Shown piece after piece: positions 12,143 to 23,192 of a stretch of DNA of 64,000 nucleotides. The stretch lies in assembly GCA_029532625.1 (NCBI GenBank), contig JARFXM010000003.1, forward strand, positions 2,728,001-2,792,000. Reading direction: 5' to 3'. The first letter of the stretch is position 1; each line of letters opens with the position of its first letter. Below the pieces are notes generated by a model. It was given only the letters and a program-made list of their open reading frames with translations. It did not search any database and was not told the DNA's origin. Position numbers and translations under genes: made by a program. This stretch comes from Lomentospora prolificans. Its lineage: Eukaryota > Ascomycota > Sordariomycetes > Microascales > Microascaceae.

Positions 12143-13906
12143 TCATGACAGATCCATCGCGGGTGCAGCCTTGGCAGCGGCGATTAACGAGTCGAGATTT
12201 CCAACCTCAGTTGGCCCCTCCACGCCTTGGGGCGGCAATGCCCATTTTGGCAGCGGAGTGACATAACCCCATGCGCCATCAGCATCTTGATACCTCAAGC
12301 TATGAAGCCAGAGAGACAGCTCCTGGTCTCCTGGATCGGTGTAGAGGGGTGCGTCGCACACCTCACAGTTCTTTCCAGTCATCATTTCTGCTCTTCTCTT
12401 GTTGTACTCATCAACCATTTCGTCGTGGTAGGCCACCGCATCGGCGGCTTCCTCCTTGCCCATCCGCTCGAGGCGGCTGATAATATCCTCGTCTGCGTGC
12501 TCCATCCCGTCTGAATCCCCAGACCCTAGCTTGAACCCCCAAACCTTTTGGTTGGCGTAAATTGGATCGTTCTGGATTGGATATCCAAGGTACTGCAAGT
12601 GTACCCTGATTTGGTGGGTTCTCCCGGTAATTGGCAGACATCTAACGATGGAATAACCCTTCTTACCCACCCATGGCCGTCCCTCAACAGGGGCGGGTTC
12701 TGCGCCGCCAGCGGGTGTTGAATCTCCCACGTCGGGGGCAGCAGCGCCGCCTCCCGAGCCTCGAGGCGGATAGTATGCAAGTCGCTGGAACACGGTCCTA
12801 GCCGACTTACCATTTGCTCGCACTCGGTTGAGTCCCAGCTTAGGTGAGATCTGAAGGATAGGCTGGTCACAGACGACCTCGCCGTCGGGAAATTCACCAA
12901 TAACACGAGCGATGTATTCCTTTCTCACTGTCCGTCCTGCGATTTGTGCGCGTAACCCTTCGGCAGCCTCGGGGTTTTTTGCAATGAACATGATGCCGCT
13001 GGTGAGCCGGTCTAGCCTGTGACATGGATGAGGCATGAAACCCGGACCGCGCTCGTCTTTAAGAATCTCCAAGACACTGTTATAGCCGTACCTGCCGGCG
13101 GGATGGACAGGAATTCCAGCTGGCTTAACGATTACCAGCATTCCCTCATCCTCATGAAGAACCTTTACCGGTTCGCCAGAGACGGGAGGCTCGTGCCTAT
13201 GGAGGGTGTGCGTGACCAAGTCATTGTTGCGCATGACATAGTCCAGCCCAACAGCCTTCCCATTCACCATCACCGTCCCATTATCTATGGCGCGAACGTA
13301 GTACTCGGGAGGCCTGTCCCTAAACTCGGAGGTATAGATGTCCACCAGCTTGCGCCCGCGCCATCGTTCCTTGCAGAAAGTGTTATAGGTGTAGAAGTAA
13401 GGGGCGACTTTGCGCAAGCCGTCCTCGAAGTAATACGGTCGAGGCCAAGGGTCGCAAGGAGTTATAAGGACACTCGTGTTGTTTGGGTATTGGGGCGGGT
13501 TCTTGAGTTTCCGCTTTTTAGTCTTGGGTTTGGTCTTATTCGCAGGCGGCGCAGATGCGGGGTCTTCCGAGGGCGAGAGGGTCGCTACAGGTTCTGTTGG
13601 TTGCTCCGATTCCACGAGACTGAGAGACGCAATGGGCGGCAGAGGGGTCGTAACGAGACCGCTCCCGGAGTCGACAGCGGCATCGTCCGGGGTTGCAACT
13701 ACAGCTGCAACGGCGGTGTCAGCCGCTGGGATGTTGGACATCGAGCGTCTGGGTACCCTTGAGAGGCGAGATATAGGGGAAGGAATGGAAGGTGCAGGAG
13801 CAAATCGAATTCTCAGAATATAACGCAAGGGAATAGCAAAGGGCCCCATGCACGGAAAAGAAAAAAGAGCGGGGTGAGCGCGAAGGGCGAGAAGAGGGGA
13901 GGGCAA
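12143..13906 (-). CDS. RluA-family tRNA pseudouridine synthase (Pus9/Rib2-type)
   Basis: Predicted to isomerise uridine to pseudouridine in RNA, probably at tRNA position 32 by analogy with yeast Pus8/Rib2 and Pus9. Single exon, 587 aa from the first ATG. Order: basic/Pro-rich N-terminus, low-complexity Ala/Pro segment (about 60-130), Lys-rich patch, S4-like RNA-binding segment (about 180-245; VMVNGKAVGLDYVMRNND), then the catalytic domain. The catalytic Asp299 lies in HPCHRLDRLTSG. GRTHQIRVHLQYLGYPI is the conserved RluA C-terminal block. A glycine- and proline-rich insertion interrupts the catalytic domain around residue 385-410. Three in-frame starts (13906, 13849, 13741) precede the conserved part; the upstream ones yield an Arg-rich, acid-free leader resembling a mitochondrial presequence, while the third (MSNIPAAD) lacks it. 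No deaminase domain is visible, so it is not a full yeast Rib2-type fusion. Confidence 0.92.
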   Translation of the reverse strand: MPSPLLALRAHPALFSFPCMGPFAIPLRYILRIRFAPAPSIPSPISRLSRVPRRSMSNIPAADTAVAAVVATPDDAAVDSGSGLVTTPLPPIASLSLVESEQPTEPVATLSPSEDPASAPPANKTKPKTKKRKLKNPPQYPNNTSVLITPCDPWPRPYYFEDGLRKVAPYFYTYNTFCKERWRGRKLVDIYTSEFRDRPPEYYVRAIDNGTVMVNGKAVGLDYVMRNNDLVTHTLHRHEPPVSGEPVKVLHEDEGMLVIVKPAGIPVHPAGRYGYNSVLEILKDERGPGFMPHPCHRLDRLTSGIMFIAKNPEAAEGLRAQIAGRTVRKEYIARVIGEFPDGEVVCDQPILQISPKLGLNRVRANGKSARTVFQRLAYYPPRGSGGGAAAPDVGDSTPAGGAEPAPVEGRPWVGKKGYSIVRCLPITGRTHQIRVHLQYLGYPIQNDPIYANQKVWGFKLGSGDSDGMEHADEDIISRLERMGKEEAADAVAYHDEMVDEYNKRRAEMMTGKNCEVCDAPLYTDPGDQELSLWLHSLRYQDADGAWGYVTPLPKWALPPQGVEGPTEVGNLDSLIAAAKAAPAMDLS

Positions 13907-15494
13907 AGGATGACTGGGTGGGCTGTAAGGTGCGGGCGGGCGATCGCTGGCGTAGTCGTCTGGAATAGTTGAGTCTTAAAAAAAAAGGTGCGGGAAGTGG
14001 CAGAAAACTTTTTGTTTGCAAATGGCAAGCGGTGAAGGATGGCAAGATGCAGGAGGCTCTTTCCTTCTAGAAATTCTCCCAACTCGTGCTGAATTCCACG
14101 CGTCGAAATGCGCTAACCGGCTGGCGGTTTCGCATGATTAGCCTTTCCCCCCCCCCTCCCCAACACCGGCCCCTAAATTAGTTGGCTCAATGTTGGATAG
14201 ATTAAGAACCTTGTAATTTTAGAGGGCCCCTGAGGGAGAATCTTATCCATCGACCGTTAGCATTTTCTGCAAGACCTTAATTACCTACACCAGACTTCCG
14301 GGCGCCGTGTGCATTCGATATCTTCTCGTGGCTAGGATTGAGGTATGGCTGGTCTTTCCGACACAAGCATTTCACGGAACCGGTTGCTCTCCCGTATCCC
14401 GGAGCAGCCCGGGCGCTCCAACCAACGGGGATCGATCCTGTCTTCGTCCTAGCTGGCTAGATGACTTGTAGAACAGTAACAATCTCCGTTAAGCAAGCGA
14501 GAACTACCGCCTGTGTCCCGTCTGAACCCGGACAGTGGTCCTCGCCAGCGCTGGCGAGAGAAGATCCAAAGTCGCTGGCCTCTGGACTGGCTAGACCCGA
14601 ATTCAGTATATCCCCAACACAGCATCCACACCATCGCCGAGCATACCACTCCATTTACATTGTCAGGATTACTTTAATTGCGACGACATGGCCATGACTA
14701 AATCCGCAATCATCTGCGTCAGGCAAATCCTTCAAAATCACGCCCGAGCTACACTTTGTCTTCTATCTGAGTAACAAAAGACAAAACCGTGAGATGGAAG
14801 GCGTGGAGAATGGGCTGGAAAAGACCCGTCGTGGGAGCATTCCCGAAGCAACATGTGTAAGCTGCCGAATCAAGAGGCATCGTCTCCGCCATCAACTGTC
14901 GCATCCGATCATCGGCGACCAAAAATGTCATTGTGGCATTGCATTCCCCGTGGTCAGCGCTACCCAACGATCTCGCGAGACCCCAGCGTGACTGAGCATC
15001 AAGGTTACGTCGGCTCCGTCAAGCCTTCAACGACCAAACCCGAGAGTCCCCACACGAGGTTGTAGTTGTCGACTCTCACCTATCCAGCCCGGGGTGGGAG
15101 CCTTTTAAGTCGTGCGCTTCCCAATGTGCGATCGAGCAATCTATTTTCCGCGCCAGCGTTTCCCGGTTCCCCCCCCTTCTCTTTTCCCGTCCCAATTCAT
15201 CAGGGAGCCGTCGCCGAGATGGGGCTACTGCGGACGGGGATTATACTCGGATTGGTCCTTGAAATATGGGGAAAGATGAGACGGGATGCATCCAGTTATG
15301 CGTGGTTTTGAATGCATTTATATTAGATATATAGGGTCTTCGCCTTGAGGCAAAAGAAAAACACAAAACTTCCCTCTTTTTTGTTCCCCAGGAAGCCTCT
15401 CTTGCCTGGAATCGCTAATGACCCTGCGAGATTGAGTAGTTATTTTTATACGCCACCGCTATTATTTAGTCACTCTCTGCCCTCCGCAAGATCA
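13907..15494. other. Divergent intergenic region
   Basis: About 1.6 kb between the pseudouridine synthase (-) and the GH30 gene (+). No gene is recognised. It holds an A-rich run near 13979-13987, C-rich patches and a GCTGGC cluster at 14450-14600. Presumably it contains both promoters. Confidence 0.5.
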
Positions 15495-16946
15495 ATGATG
15501 TATTCAACTACCCTTACAGGCATCTTAGCCGTGTTGGCGACCGCCCCTCTTGTTAGTGCCGACACAACCATAACCATCGAACCCAAAACTACCCGCGGTA
15601 CCTGGGAAGGTTGGGGGACGTCGCTGGCCTGGTGGGCCAAGAAGTTCGGCGACCGAGACGACCTCGCCGACATCTTCTTCACCCTCAACTACACCGAGTT
15701 CGCCGGCCAGAGTCTCCCCGGCCTCGGATTCAACATTGCCCGCCACAATGCCGGCGCCTGCAGCTGGAACAGCGTCGACGGCGAGTCGATGGTCGTGTCG
15801 CCCAACATGATGCCGTCACGCCAGATAGAGGGCCACTGGATCAACTGGGACAGCTCGGATCCGGCGTCGGCGAGCTGGGACTGGTCCGTCGACGCGAACC
15901 AGCGGACCATGACCACCAAAGCCCGGGATCGCGGTGCTAATCGCATCGAGCTCTTTTCCAATTCGCCCATGTGGTGGATGTGCAAGAACCACAACCCGTC
16001 GGGTTCCAGCGACGGGAGTGAAAACATCCAGTCGTGGAATCTGCAGCAGCACGCGGTGTACATGGCCACGATTGCTCAATACGCCAAACAAAACTGGGGA
16101 ATCACGTTCGAGTCCGTCGAGCCGTTCAACGAACCTTCGGCCAACTGGTGGAAAGCCGATGGGAAGCAGGAAGGTTGCCATATCGACGTTCCCACCCAAG
16201 CTACAATCATCAACCACCTCCGAAACGAGCTTGACAGCCGTGGTCTTGAGTCGATGATCATAGCCGCCTCGGACGAGTCACTCTACGACCAAGCCGCTTC
16301 GACGTTGCAGAATCTCGGCGACACCGCCCTTAACGAGGTCCCCCGCGTCAATGTCCATGGATACCAATACGGTGACGGGCGCCGCGACAGCGTCTTCAGC
16401 CTAGCCAACGCGCGTGGCATCCGCGTGTGGAATAGTGAGTACGGAGAAAACGACGCGACCGGCGAGCGCCTTCTGAGCAACCTCTTCCTTGACTTCCGCT
16501 GGCTCTACCCGACTGCGTGGGTGTACTGGCAGGTTCTCGACTCCAGCGGATGGGGCCTCATCGATGCCGATAACGAAGCAGGCAGGCTCGGCGACCCAAC
16601 GCAAAAGTACTTTGTGCTCGCGCAGTTTTCCCGACATATCCGAGAGGGCATGACAATCTTGGATGGTGGTGCTAGGAACGTTGTCGCGGCCCATGACTCA
16701 AAGACAAAGAAGTTGGTTATTGTCGCTGTTAACTGGGATGCGCCACAGTACTTGAACTTTGATCTTTCCAAGTTCACTCAGGGTGGTGTACAAGGAGCCA
16801 AAATTGTTCGTTGGAGCACCCAGATTGGTAGCGGCGAAAGGTACGTTCAGTATGCGGACGATACCGCCATTGACGGGACCAAATTCTGGTCGTGGTTCGA
16901 GAAAGGAGCTGTCCAGACGTTCGAGATAGAAAATGTTGCGCTCTGA
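15495..16946 (+). CDS. Secreted GH30 endo-beta-1,6-galactanase-like enzyme
   Basis: Predicted extracellular glycoside hydrolase acting on beta-1,6-galactan side chains of arabinogalactan, by resemblance to fungal GH30 subfamily 5 enzymes such as Trichoderma 6-galactanase. Single exon, 483 aa. The start is the first of two adjacent ATGs (15495, 15498), which opens directly into a signal peptide (hydrophobic core LTGILAVLATAPLVSA). An upstream in-frame ATG at 15345 would bury the signal peptide and is not preferred. The (beta/alpha)8 barrel carries the acid/base Glu213 in EPFNEPSANWW and the nucleophile Glu315 in WNSEYGEND. WEGWGTSLAWWAKK is the conserved N-terminal block of this subfamily. A beta-sandwich follows from about residue 390. 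The family is confident; the galactanase specificity is inferred from subfamily resemblance. Confidence 0.88.
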   Translation: MMYSTTLTGILAVLATAPLVSADTTITIEPKTTRGTWEGWGTSLAWWAKKFGDRDDLADIFFTLNYTEFAGQSLPGLGFNIARHNAGACSWNSVDGESMVVSPNMMPSRQIEGHWINWDSSDPASASWDWSVDANQRTMTTKARDRGANRIELFSNSPMWWMCKNHNPSGSSDGSENIQSWNLQQHAVYMATIAQYAKQNWGITFESVEPFNEPSANWWKADGKQEGCHIDVPTQATIINHLRNELDSRGLESMIIAASDESLYDQAASTLQNLGDTALNEVPRVNVHGYQYGDGRRDSVFSLANARGIRVWNSEYGENDATGERLLSNLFLDFRWLYPTAWVYWQVLDSSGWGLIDADNEAGRLGDPTQKYFVLAQFSRHIREGMTILDGGARNVVAAHDSKTKKLVIVAVNWDAPQYLNFDLSKFTQGGVQGAKIVRWSTQIGSGERYVQYADDTAIDGTKFWSWFEKGAVQTFEIENVAL

Positions 16947-17285
16947 TGTGCGTCGCAGATTTAACGCGATGAGAGCAGATACATGCACATTTCTAGTTCA
17001 GGGCACATACTGGAAGGAAATTACTCCTCGAGTCATAGTTAGCATGTACTGTCTCTATGGATTCGTGTCTGTGTACGTATGAAATCCCCTGCGGCAAAAG
17101 CCCTAGCCTGGACAGATGCCGTACGGCCCATGACTCCACCAAGATTTCCATGTGCAGTTCCGTCTGACATGCATATAGCCCTTGACAACCTCTTCTGGGA
17201 AGCCCACATACCCAATGCTGAGAGAGCTGTGCCTAAACCTAAAATCCTAGTTCCTCCCAATAATAACAAGACATTCCATTCCTGC

Positions 17286-18247
17286 TTAGTTATTTTGAGC
17301 CTTTGCTCGGGCAATTCTATTCTTGGTGGCTGTAACAATCCTGTCAACGTCGTAGATGCCGGTCACACTGGGGTGGGCAGCGACAGCTTGGGCCCATTTG
17401 TGGAAGTTTGGGGCCTTCTGGGGGAGAGAAGAGATGTAGCTCTTGGAAAGGAGTCCATGTTCGGGAAGGGTGAGAATGCGGATGACGAAAGAACCGGTGA
17501 GCACCTAGAAGCGGGTGTTAGTCGCCGGTTTCCGCCAAATCATGACCGCCGGACGGGTTCGGGATCGGCGCCGATCGGCACCGGCTTGCGCGGAATTCAC
17601 GGGGAAAGAGAATTTGGGGAAACCAACCTCAGCGAGCGTCAGCGACTCGCTACCTCCAAAGAAGGGCTTCGCATCGCTCAAAAGAGGCTCCAGCTCCTTG
17701 ACTACAAGCGCGACAAATTCCTCTCCGAGCTTATCCTGCTCCTCGTCGCTCACAGAGTAACCCTTGACCCAGAGGGGGAAAGCTTTGGAGATGAATGTGT
17801 CGGCGAAGAAGTTGATCCTTGCCCTGCGAAGGGCACCACCGTCCTCGCTGGATGTGGGCAGGAGCTTAGAAGGGTGGGCATCGGCGAGGAACTGGGCCAC
17901 GATGCCTGACTCGGTGATGATCTCGCCGTTGTAGGAAATCGAGGGTACGAGCCCGCGGGGGTTGATCTTGAGATACTCGGGGGTGCGGGGCACGGAAAGG
18001 TCGATGATTTCTTCCTCGAACGCGAGGCCGAGCTCAGCTAGCGCGATGTGGGCGCGGTGGGCCCCTACTCCGGCTGTGTTAGCAGGATGATTTGACTTTC
18101 CTTTCCCCTTCCCTCCCCAAGTACCGACGGATGCGAGGTGTGTGTTCTGGGAGGAAAGGAGGATTGGAACGGAGACTAGGTTATGCCAGGTTGCTACGCA
18201 CAGGGACAGAGGTGATTAGTGTAGAGGATGATCTTGGGAGAAGACAT
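17286..18247 (-). CDS. Glutathione S-transferase with CPW active-site motif
   Basis: Predicted cytosolic glutathione-dependent transferase or thiol transferase. Three exons, 18247-18202, 18064-17628 and 17504-17286, give 233 aa. The first intron splits the Trp codon of the Cys14-Pro-Trp motif; joining T from exon 1 to GG from exon 2 restores CPWAHRAHIAL, the conserved motif of omega-like and related fungal GSTs. The thioredoxin-fold N-terminal domain (1-85) has the NPRGLVPSISYNGEIITES block, with the conserved cis-Pro and the Glu-Ser that binds the glutathione gamma-glutamyl group. An all-helical C-terminal domain follows (about 95-225). An active-site Cys points to deglutathionylation or dehydroascorbate-type chemistry as well as conjugation. 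It lies next to a dead ABC-C transporter gene, whose family often exports glutathione conjugates. Confidence 0.92.
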
Positions 18248-19130
18248 GCTGGCTGAAGGTGTGGGTGTGTAGGCGGGTCAGTTGGCAATCGAAGTCTAGA
18301 GTTGCTGAGGTGCGGAGGGAAAAGCAATGATGTAGTTTAAAGGGTTTGAAGGAGCAATGTGAGCTGCTTCGAGGCAAGACTCTTTAGAAGCAAGGCGAGG
18401 GGCATCTCGGCATTCATATACTCGGCCCCACGAAGGTGCCGTCCATGAGCTATAGCCGCTAATTATATGTGGAGTTGTGCCCCAGATCCCTCCTCGAAAT
18501 TGTCGTACTACCCGGTAGTAAAGAGCTGCGGAACCTCGTTGAGATTCCTGTACTTCGTCTTTGAGCAATACCGAAAGCCGATGTCGTCATTCCAACTGGC
18601 GTAGACGTTAGAACGTCTCTTCTTATCACCCATTCTTCCGTTTGGTGACACCAGATGATTCAAGCATGATTGGTTGCGTTCCCGCAGTTTAATACACCAG
18701 CGTGCTATGCCCGCTTAGAATAGTACACAATACCACTCGTCACTCCGCATCCCTTGGCTGAGGCCGGGAACCGGAGAGGGAGTCGCTATTTTCGCATTTG
18801 TCAACCAGCTTCTTCGAGATCAATTGATGAGTCTTGCCTGGATCCGCATTTGTCAGCCCCGCAGTAGCTTAATTTTCCAAAATGCGGAATTCCGCTAATA
18901 CCGCTCTGGCTCTGTGTGCATGTTCTTCCGTGCCTTATGCTCCCCAGAACTCTCCAATTATTAATGTGTCAACCCTGTTCTTGTTACCCTCGACATGGTT
19001 AACCGGCATCATGTACTTGTAGCGCCTTCGACACCACTACGTCGTGTTAGTGGGTGCGCGTGTGCGATCGACCATCCTTCTGATCAAGTTTTTGCGAGAT
19101 CCGGGCTGTGCTCAACTGGCTTTCTGAACC
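18248..19130. other. Intergenic
   Basis: About 0.9 kb between the GST start and the 3' end of the ABC-transporter remnant. No gene, RNA or repeat recognised. Confidence 0.5.
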
Positions 19131-21500
19131 TACCTACCCCCCTTTGCAATACAGCTCACCCGCTAGGCCGCATTCTACCACTTCGCTCTCCTCGAAAATG
19201 GTTACCATTCGAAGTTGCCAATCGTAGCTAGATGGGTGCGCTACAAGCATCACCGTCGAATCCGCTTTCACGGAGCATCTCCCGGGCGGCCTTGTCAGTC
19301 TCAGTATCTAGCGCACTCGTAGCTACGTCCATGATGATCAGCTTGCTGTGAAAGAGCAACGCCCAAACATGGCACAGCATTTGCCGTTTGCCCTGTCTTT
19401 CTCATTGATTACGAAAAATCGAGGTCGAGAGTAGATTGTTTACCATCCCTTGTCCGATCCGGGCTCTCCCCCCCACCCGTGGTCGATGTCAACCGAACAT
19501 TCCACAGGGCACCCTCGAAAGCCACGTCATCAAGGGCATTCCTGGGGTCAAACATCAATCTTAGGAGCCGTTGAATAGGAAAGGATCCTGGGGGGTCATA
19601 AAGATCTGTCGGCGGAGACTACGAGGATTGACCATTGAAATGTCTACCCATCAATGGGAATAGAGCCCCTGTAGTTGCAGCATCCGGGCAAAGGCAAGAA
19701 CGGGAGAGGATTTCCCCTCTCCGGTGCGTCCGGCACCGCCAACGCTCTCCCTGTGGTTGATGGAGAAGGAGAACGTCCTTCAGCACAGCTGGTAAACTCC
19801 CAGAATAACCCACCTCTAACTTCCTGACCTCGACTCGGCCCTCAGTAGGCCAGCCTCGCGGGACATCCGGGCCGGACACTTGCTCTCTGCGTAAGCTACC
19901 ATATCCCGAATATTTTCTCCACACTGGTAAGCTCTCCTTCTACCGTTACAGACCTTTTTAGTATGTTAGACATCGCCGACGAAAACGTGAGCGCAAAAGT
20001 GAGAGATACCCTCACCATCCCTGCATCCACACCAGTGAGGATAGCTCCCAAGGCAACAGAGGTCCGGATTGAGGACACAAGCAACCCCATTTTAAACTCT
20101 AGCATCCTTATACACAGTTCATTGAAGAGAGTTGATGAGGCCCTGATCCTCACTACATACTAGGAAAAGCACATGATGGCGACGACGACACATGCGAGAG
20201 CAGAGATAGATAGGTACACTATACCATAGAAACGGATTCGTGATTGTTCATCTTTTTATCATCGTCATCGTAGCTTCTCGCGTTGGAAAGTTTTGAAGCC
20301 CAATATCTGAGAGCCCAGGCATGGCCGTAGTTCAGGAGTTCGTATATTGCTGCCGCAGCGATTACGATGTGCCAGGCCCTGGTCCCACCAACCGCGTCAA
20401 AGTATACCTTGGAACACGACCATGACGAGGTACTAGTTGATTCAGGTCTACTTCAATTCTTATTCTGGGTTTTAGACTGCTCATCATTGAATTTCTGTGG
20501 GTTACACTGGCGTTCCCCAGAAGGATCGTCGACGGAGGAGCACGTCAATCCCGGCACGGAGTGGTGCTTCCCACTTACAAGAACGGGCATCTCAAATGCT
20601 TGGTCTTCCAGCTCCGAGGCGTAGCCAATATGAACTCGAACCATATGTGAAGCTTTCTCTTGGCCCTGCTGCGTATGATGGGTCGCGGATATAGTCAGTC
20701 GTACGCCCGTTTGCGAGGTCTTCGGCGAGCGGTCCCATCACTATCCTTTAGTGTGTTCAAGTCCTTTTTCAAAGCACAACGGTAAATGGTCTTGCAGCAT
20801 CTTATCTCGTCACATGACAGGTCAATTATCACGAATCGCGGCGTTATCCAGCCATGGGGACTGATAAACAATTGCAGCACACCGACTATTCCCCGATAGC
20901 CGTCCACGTGTCTATGCTTCCACTTCCACTCGTCCCGGTTTGGGGTGGCCCGGATATGGTCTGTCCCCAAGATCAACTCGGCTTGCCTCTCTCAAGGACC
21001 GATAACAAAAGGCTTTTCCCAGAACCGGTATCCCCAATTATTAAGCTGAGATTCTCTCCGGGAACCGAAGGGACACATGCTTCTGCATGTACGGTTGCCG
21101 TTCTTTGGATTGGACCGGCTAGGTGATGGCAGCATCCTTTAAGCACAACGTTTTAGGGGGTAGCATTCGAGGCCAGCGGTTCTAGTTCATCTCTGGCAAG
21201 GAGCACTGAAGCTTTCGATGCGCCCTAGATCAGCCACTGAGGGCTTTAACGCGTCACTCAGAGCGCGGACATGAGACGCGCAAGATTGTATCTCCTGGGA
21301 AAGACCCATGGTAATAAAGGCCGTCGACATGGTGAGCTGCGTTCTATATGGCGTGTGAATGAGCACCAGAATAGCCGTTAAGACTGTCAGACCGACCATA
21401 CAGAACAACCAGAATGCGCTGGTCAAAGTCTCTTGCATCTGCGACCCAATTTGGCGCACCAGCTGGGTGCAGCCATGGGCTTCGCCATACACGGGCACTG
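19131..21500 (-). pseudogene. ABC-C (MRP-like) transporter pseudogene
   Basis: Remains of a fungal multidrug-resistance-protein-type ABC exporter, readable in all three minus frames but broken by stops and frameshifts. From 5' to 3': end of the first membrane domain (about 21500-21190; LTVLTAILVLIHTPY and a following TMSTAF segment); NBD1 with an intact Walker A, IIGDTGSGKSLLL (about 21055-21015); an NBD1 middle segment with ALKKDLNTL (about 20760); a linker (about 20640-20450); second membrane domain (about 20150-19920; LTFALTFSSAMSNILKRS); the start of NBD2 (EVRKLEVGYSGSLPAVLKDV), then frameshifted RTGEGKSS, RSLRRQIFMTPQDPFLFNG, IIMDVATSALDTETDKA and a degraded end in frame with AGELYCKGG before 19139. 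The NBD2 Walker B has Val where Glu is expected. No complete open frame exists, and the 5' half of the first membrane domain is missing or unrecognisable. Limits are approximate. Confidence 0.82.
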
Positions 21501-23192
21501 CTTGCCATGGTTCTTTCCGAAACGCCCAAACGAATCATCAGGTTCGTGCCTTGAATAATATTCGTTTTCCCTTGAAAAAGCGTATCGTAGACGGTAGGCT
21601 CATGTTAGACCTTCGACGAACTAAAGAGTGTTGGCTACATTGTCTACACCACCTCTCATCACTGGATCCTTCCTCGTCGGCTGTTTAGGTGGTAGAGCGG
21701 AGTACGAGGAGCTCGCCCGGTTTGTAGTTGGGCACCTGGGTTGTTTACTTTCTTTTCCTATCCGTATCAAGCCCATCCAATGTCTGCTAGATACGAATAG
21801 AGGATAGGAGTATGCAAACACTCGAGTCCTTTATTGGCTCATTCCTTCTTACATCTGCCAATCCTTTCCTCAGTAATCAAGTCAGTCCCCGGATATTGTA
21901 AGCTCCGGTATGCAAGTACGTGTACCCTAGGGTCGTGAACCTTCCCTTCGGCTCCTTCAGCTAGCCGATGTGGAATAGCCAACTTGCGGCGAGGAAGGGC
22001 GCCTCCCGGGTCGGCGGCAAACCTTAAGCTCTCAATACCCTGAAGAAACCGAGAAACAAAGTTCCGGTGCTTTGGCCCGATGCGGTGGTTCTCACTATGG
22101 GATCAGCTTCCTTCCGGATAGTACGTTGATGAAATGCTTAGTTTACAGAAACGTTTATTCCAGCTTGATGGCCGAGGAAATGCTCGCGACTTATCCAATG
22201 TCACGGGAAGTATAGCCCGTGTGTGAGTGTAGGGTATGGTACCGGAGGTGAACTGTCCGGCCTCCAATAGCCGCCTTCAACTGCATCGAATGCCCAGTGT
22301 TTGTTTCAAGATGAGCCACACTCCCGCGCTCCTCCGCCTTTGAATGAGACCTACCTTGCACCTGCCCTCACTGACTCCATGACTGGCTCCAAATTCCCTG
22401 TGGAGTGCAACTGCCGTTAACCTCGTCCTCTTGGGAATTTTCTTTTGCCTCACTCGTATTTCCCTCCCTTTTTTTGTCCCCTCTCGGCGAGTTGAATTGG
22501 ATCGGTTCTCCCTTCACTTTCCCAACGACTGCTCGTCTCAACTTGGACCTACGGAGCCAGGCTGTGTCACAATAAAACCGCCAGCCAGGCTGGCCGCCGG
22601 CTTTGCCTGCCCTGGCCTAGGCCCACTCTCCGCCCTCGGATACGCTTCCTTCCAGCCCAGTCAGTGCGGCACGGCAATGTCAGATTCCGAAGCCACGGCC
22701 TGCACTTGCAGGGATTCCTGGATGGAACTCTCCACCTTGTTCCCAACGACAGCCTATTTACTTGATCCGAGATGTGACCATGCATTCAAAATCTAACCAG
22801 AAACATTCTTATTGCTGCCACATCGCGATCAACTAGCGCCCATCTTGGCTTGTCATCATTGCATCCTTCTTTCGGAATTCAGATGAACCGTGAGAGGGCA
22901 CAGCGGGCCTGTGCAGATGCAATTTAACTCAACGCTGAAGGGAGGAGAACGAATCCTCGCCGCCGTGTGTCTTGCCCGCCGTGGCTAATATATAATCAAT
23001 TCCTACTACCCCCACCGCCTCTTCCAACAACCTCTCACGATGGAGAAATGTGCTGTTGTCGCTGTCCCTGCCGTACGCAGACGAAGGCGAAATCTTCACA
23101 GAATCAAGAGAAACAGATCGCTTCCGACCCTTCTCTCAAGGACTGACGATCGAGCCGACCCCGTTGCCAGTCCTTGTGTTACGTCTCCAGCT
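21501..23192. other. Intergenic upstream of the flavin oxidase gene
   Basis: About 1.7 kb. The left edge may include unrecognisable 5' sequence of the ABC-transporter remnant. A plus-strand open frame at 22431-22796 (121 codons) has no domain and is GCTGGC-rich, so I do not call it. The right end probably contains the promoter of the downstream oxidase. Confidence 0.45.

Noticed and set aside
13019..13762. 247-codon plus-strand open frame opposite the pseudouridine synthase
   Set aside because: No domain, antisense to conserved catalytic codons of an RluA-type enzyme.
14794..14991. Short plus-strand frame containing a CVSCRIKRHRL-like string resembling half a Zn2Cys6 cluster
   Set aside because: The remaining cysteines, spacing and any downstream regulatory domain are absent; likely chance.
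22431..22796. 121-codon plus-strand open frame upstream of the flavin oxidase
   Set aside because: Translation is dominated by GCTGGC/GCCAGC-derived residues and has no domain or splice chain.
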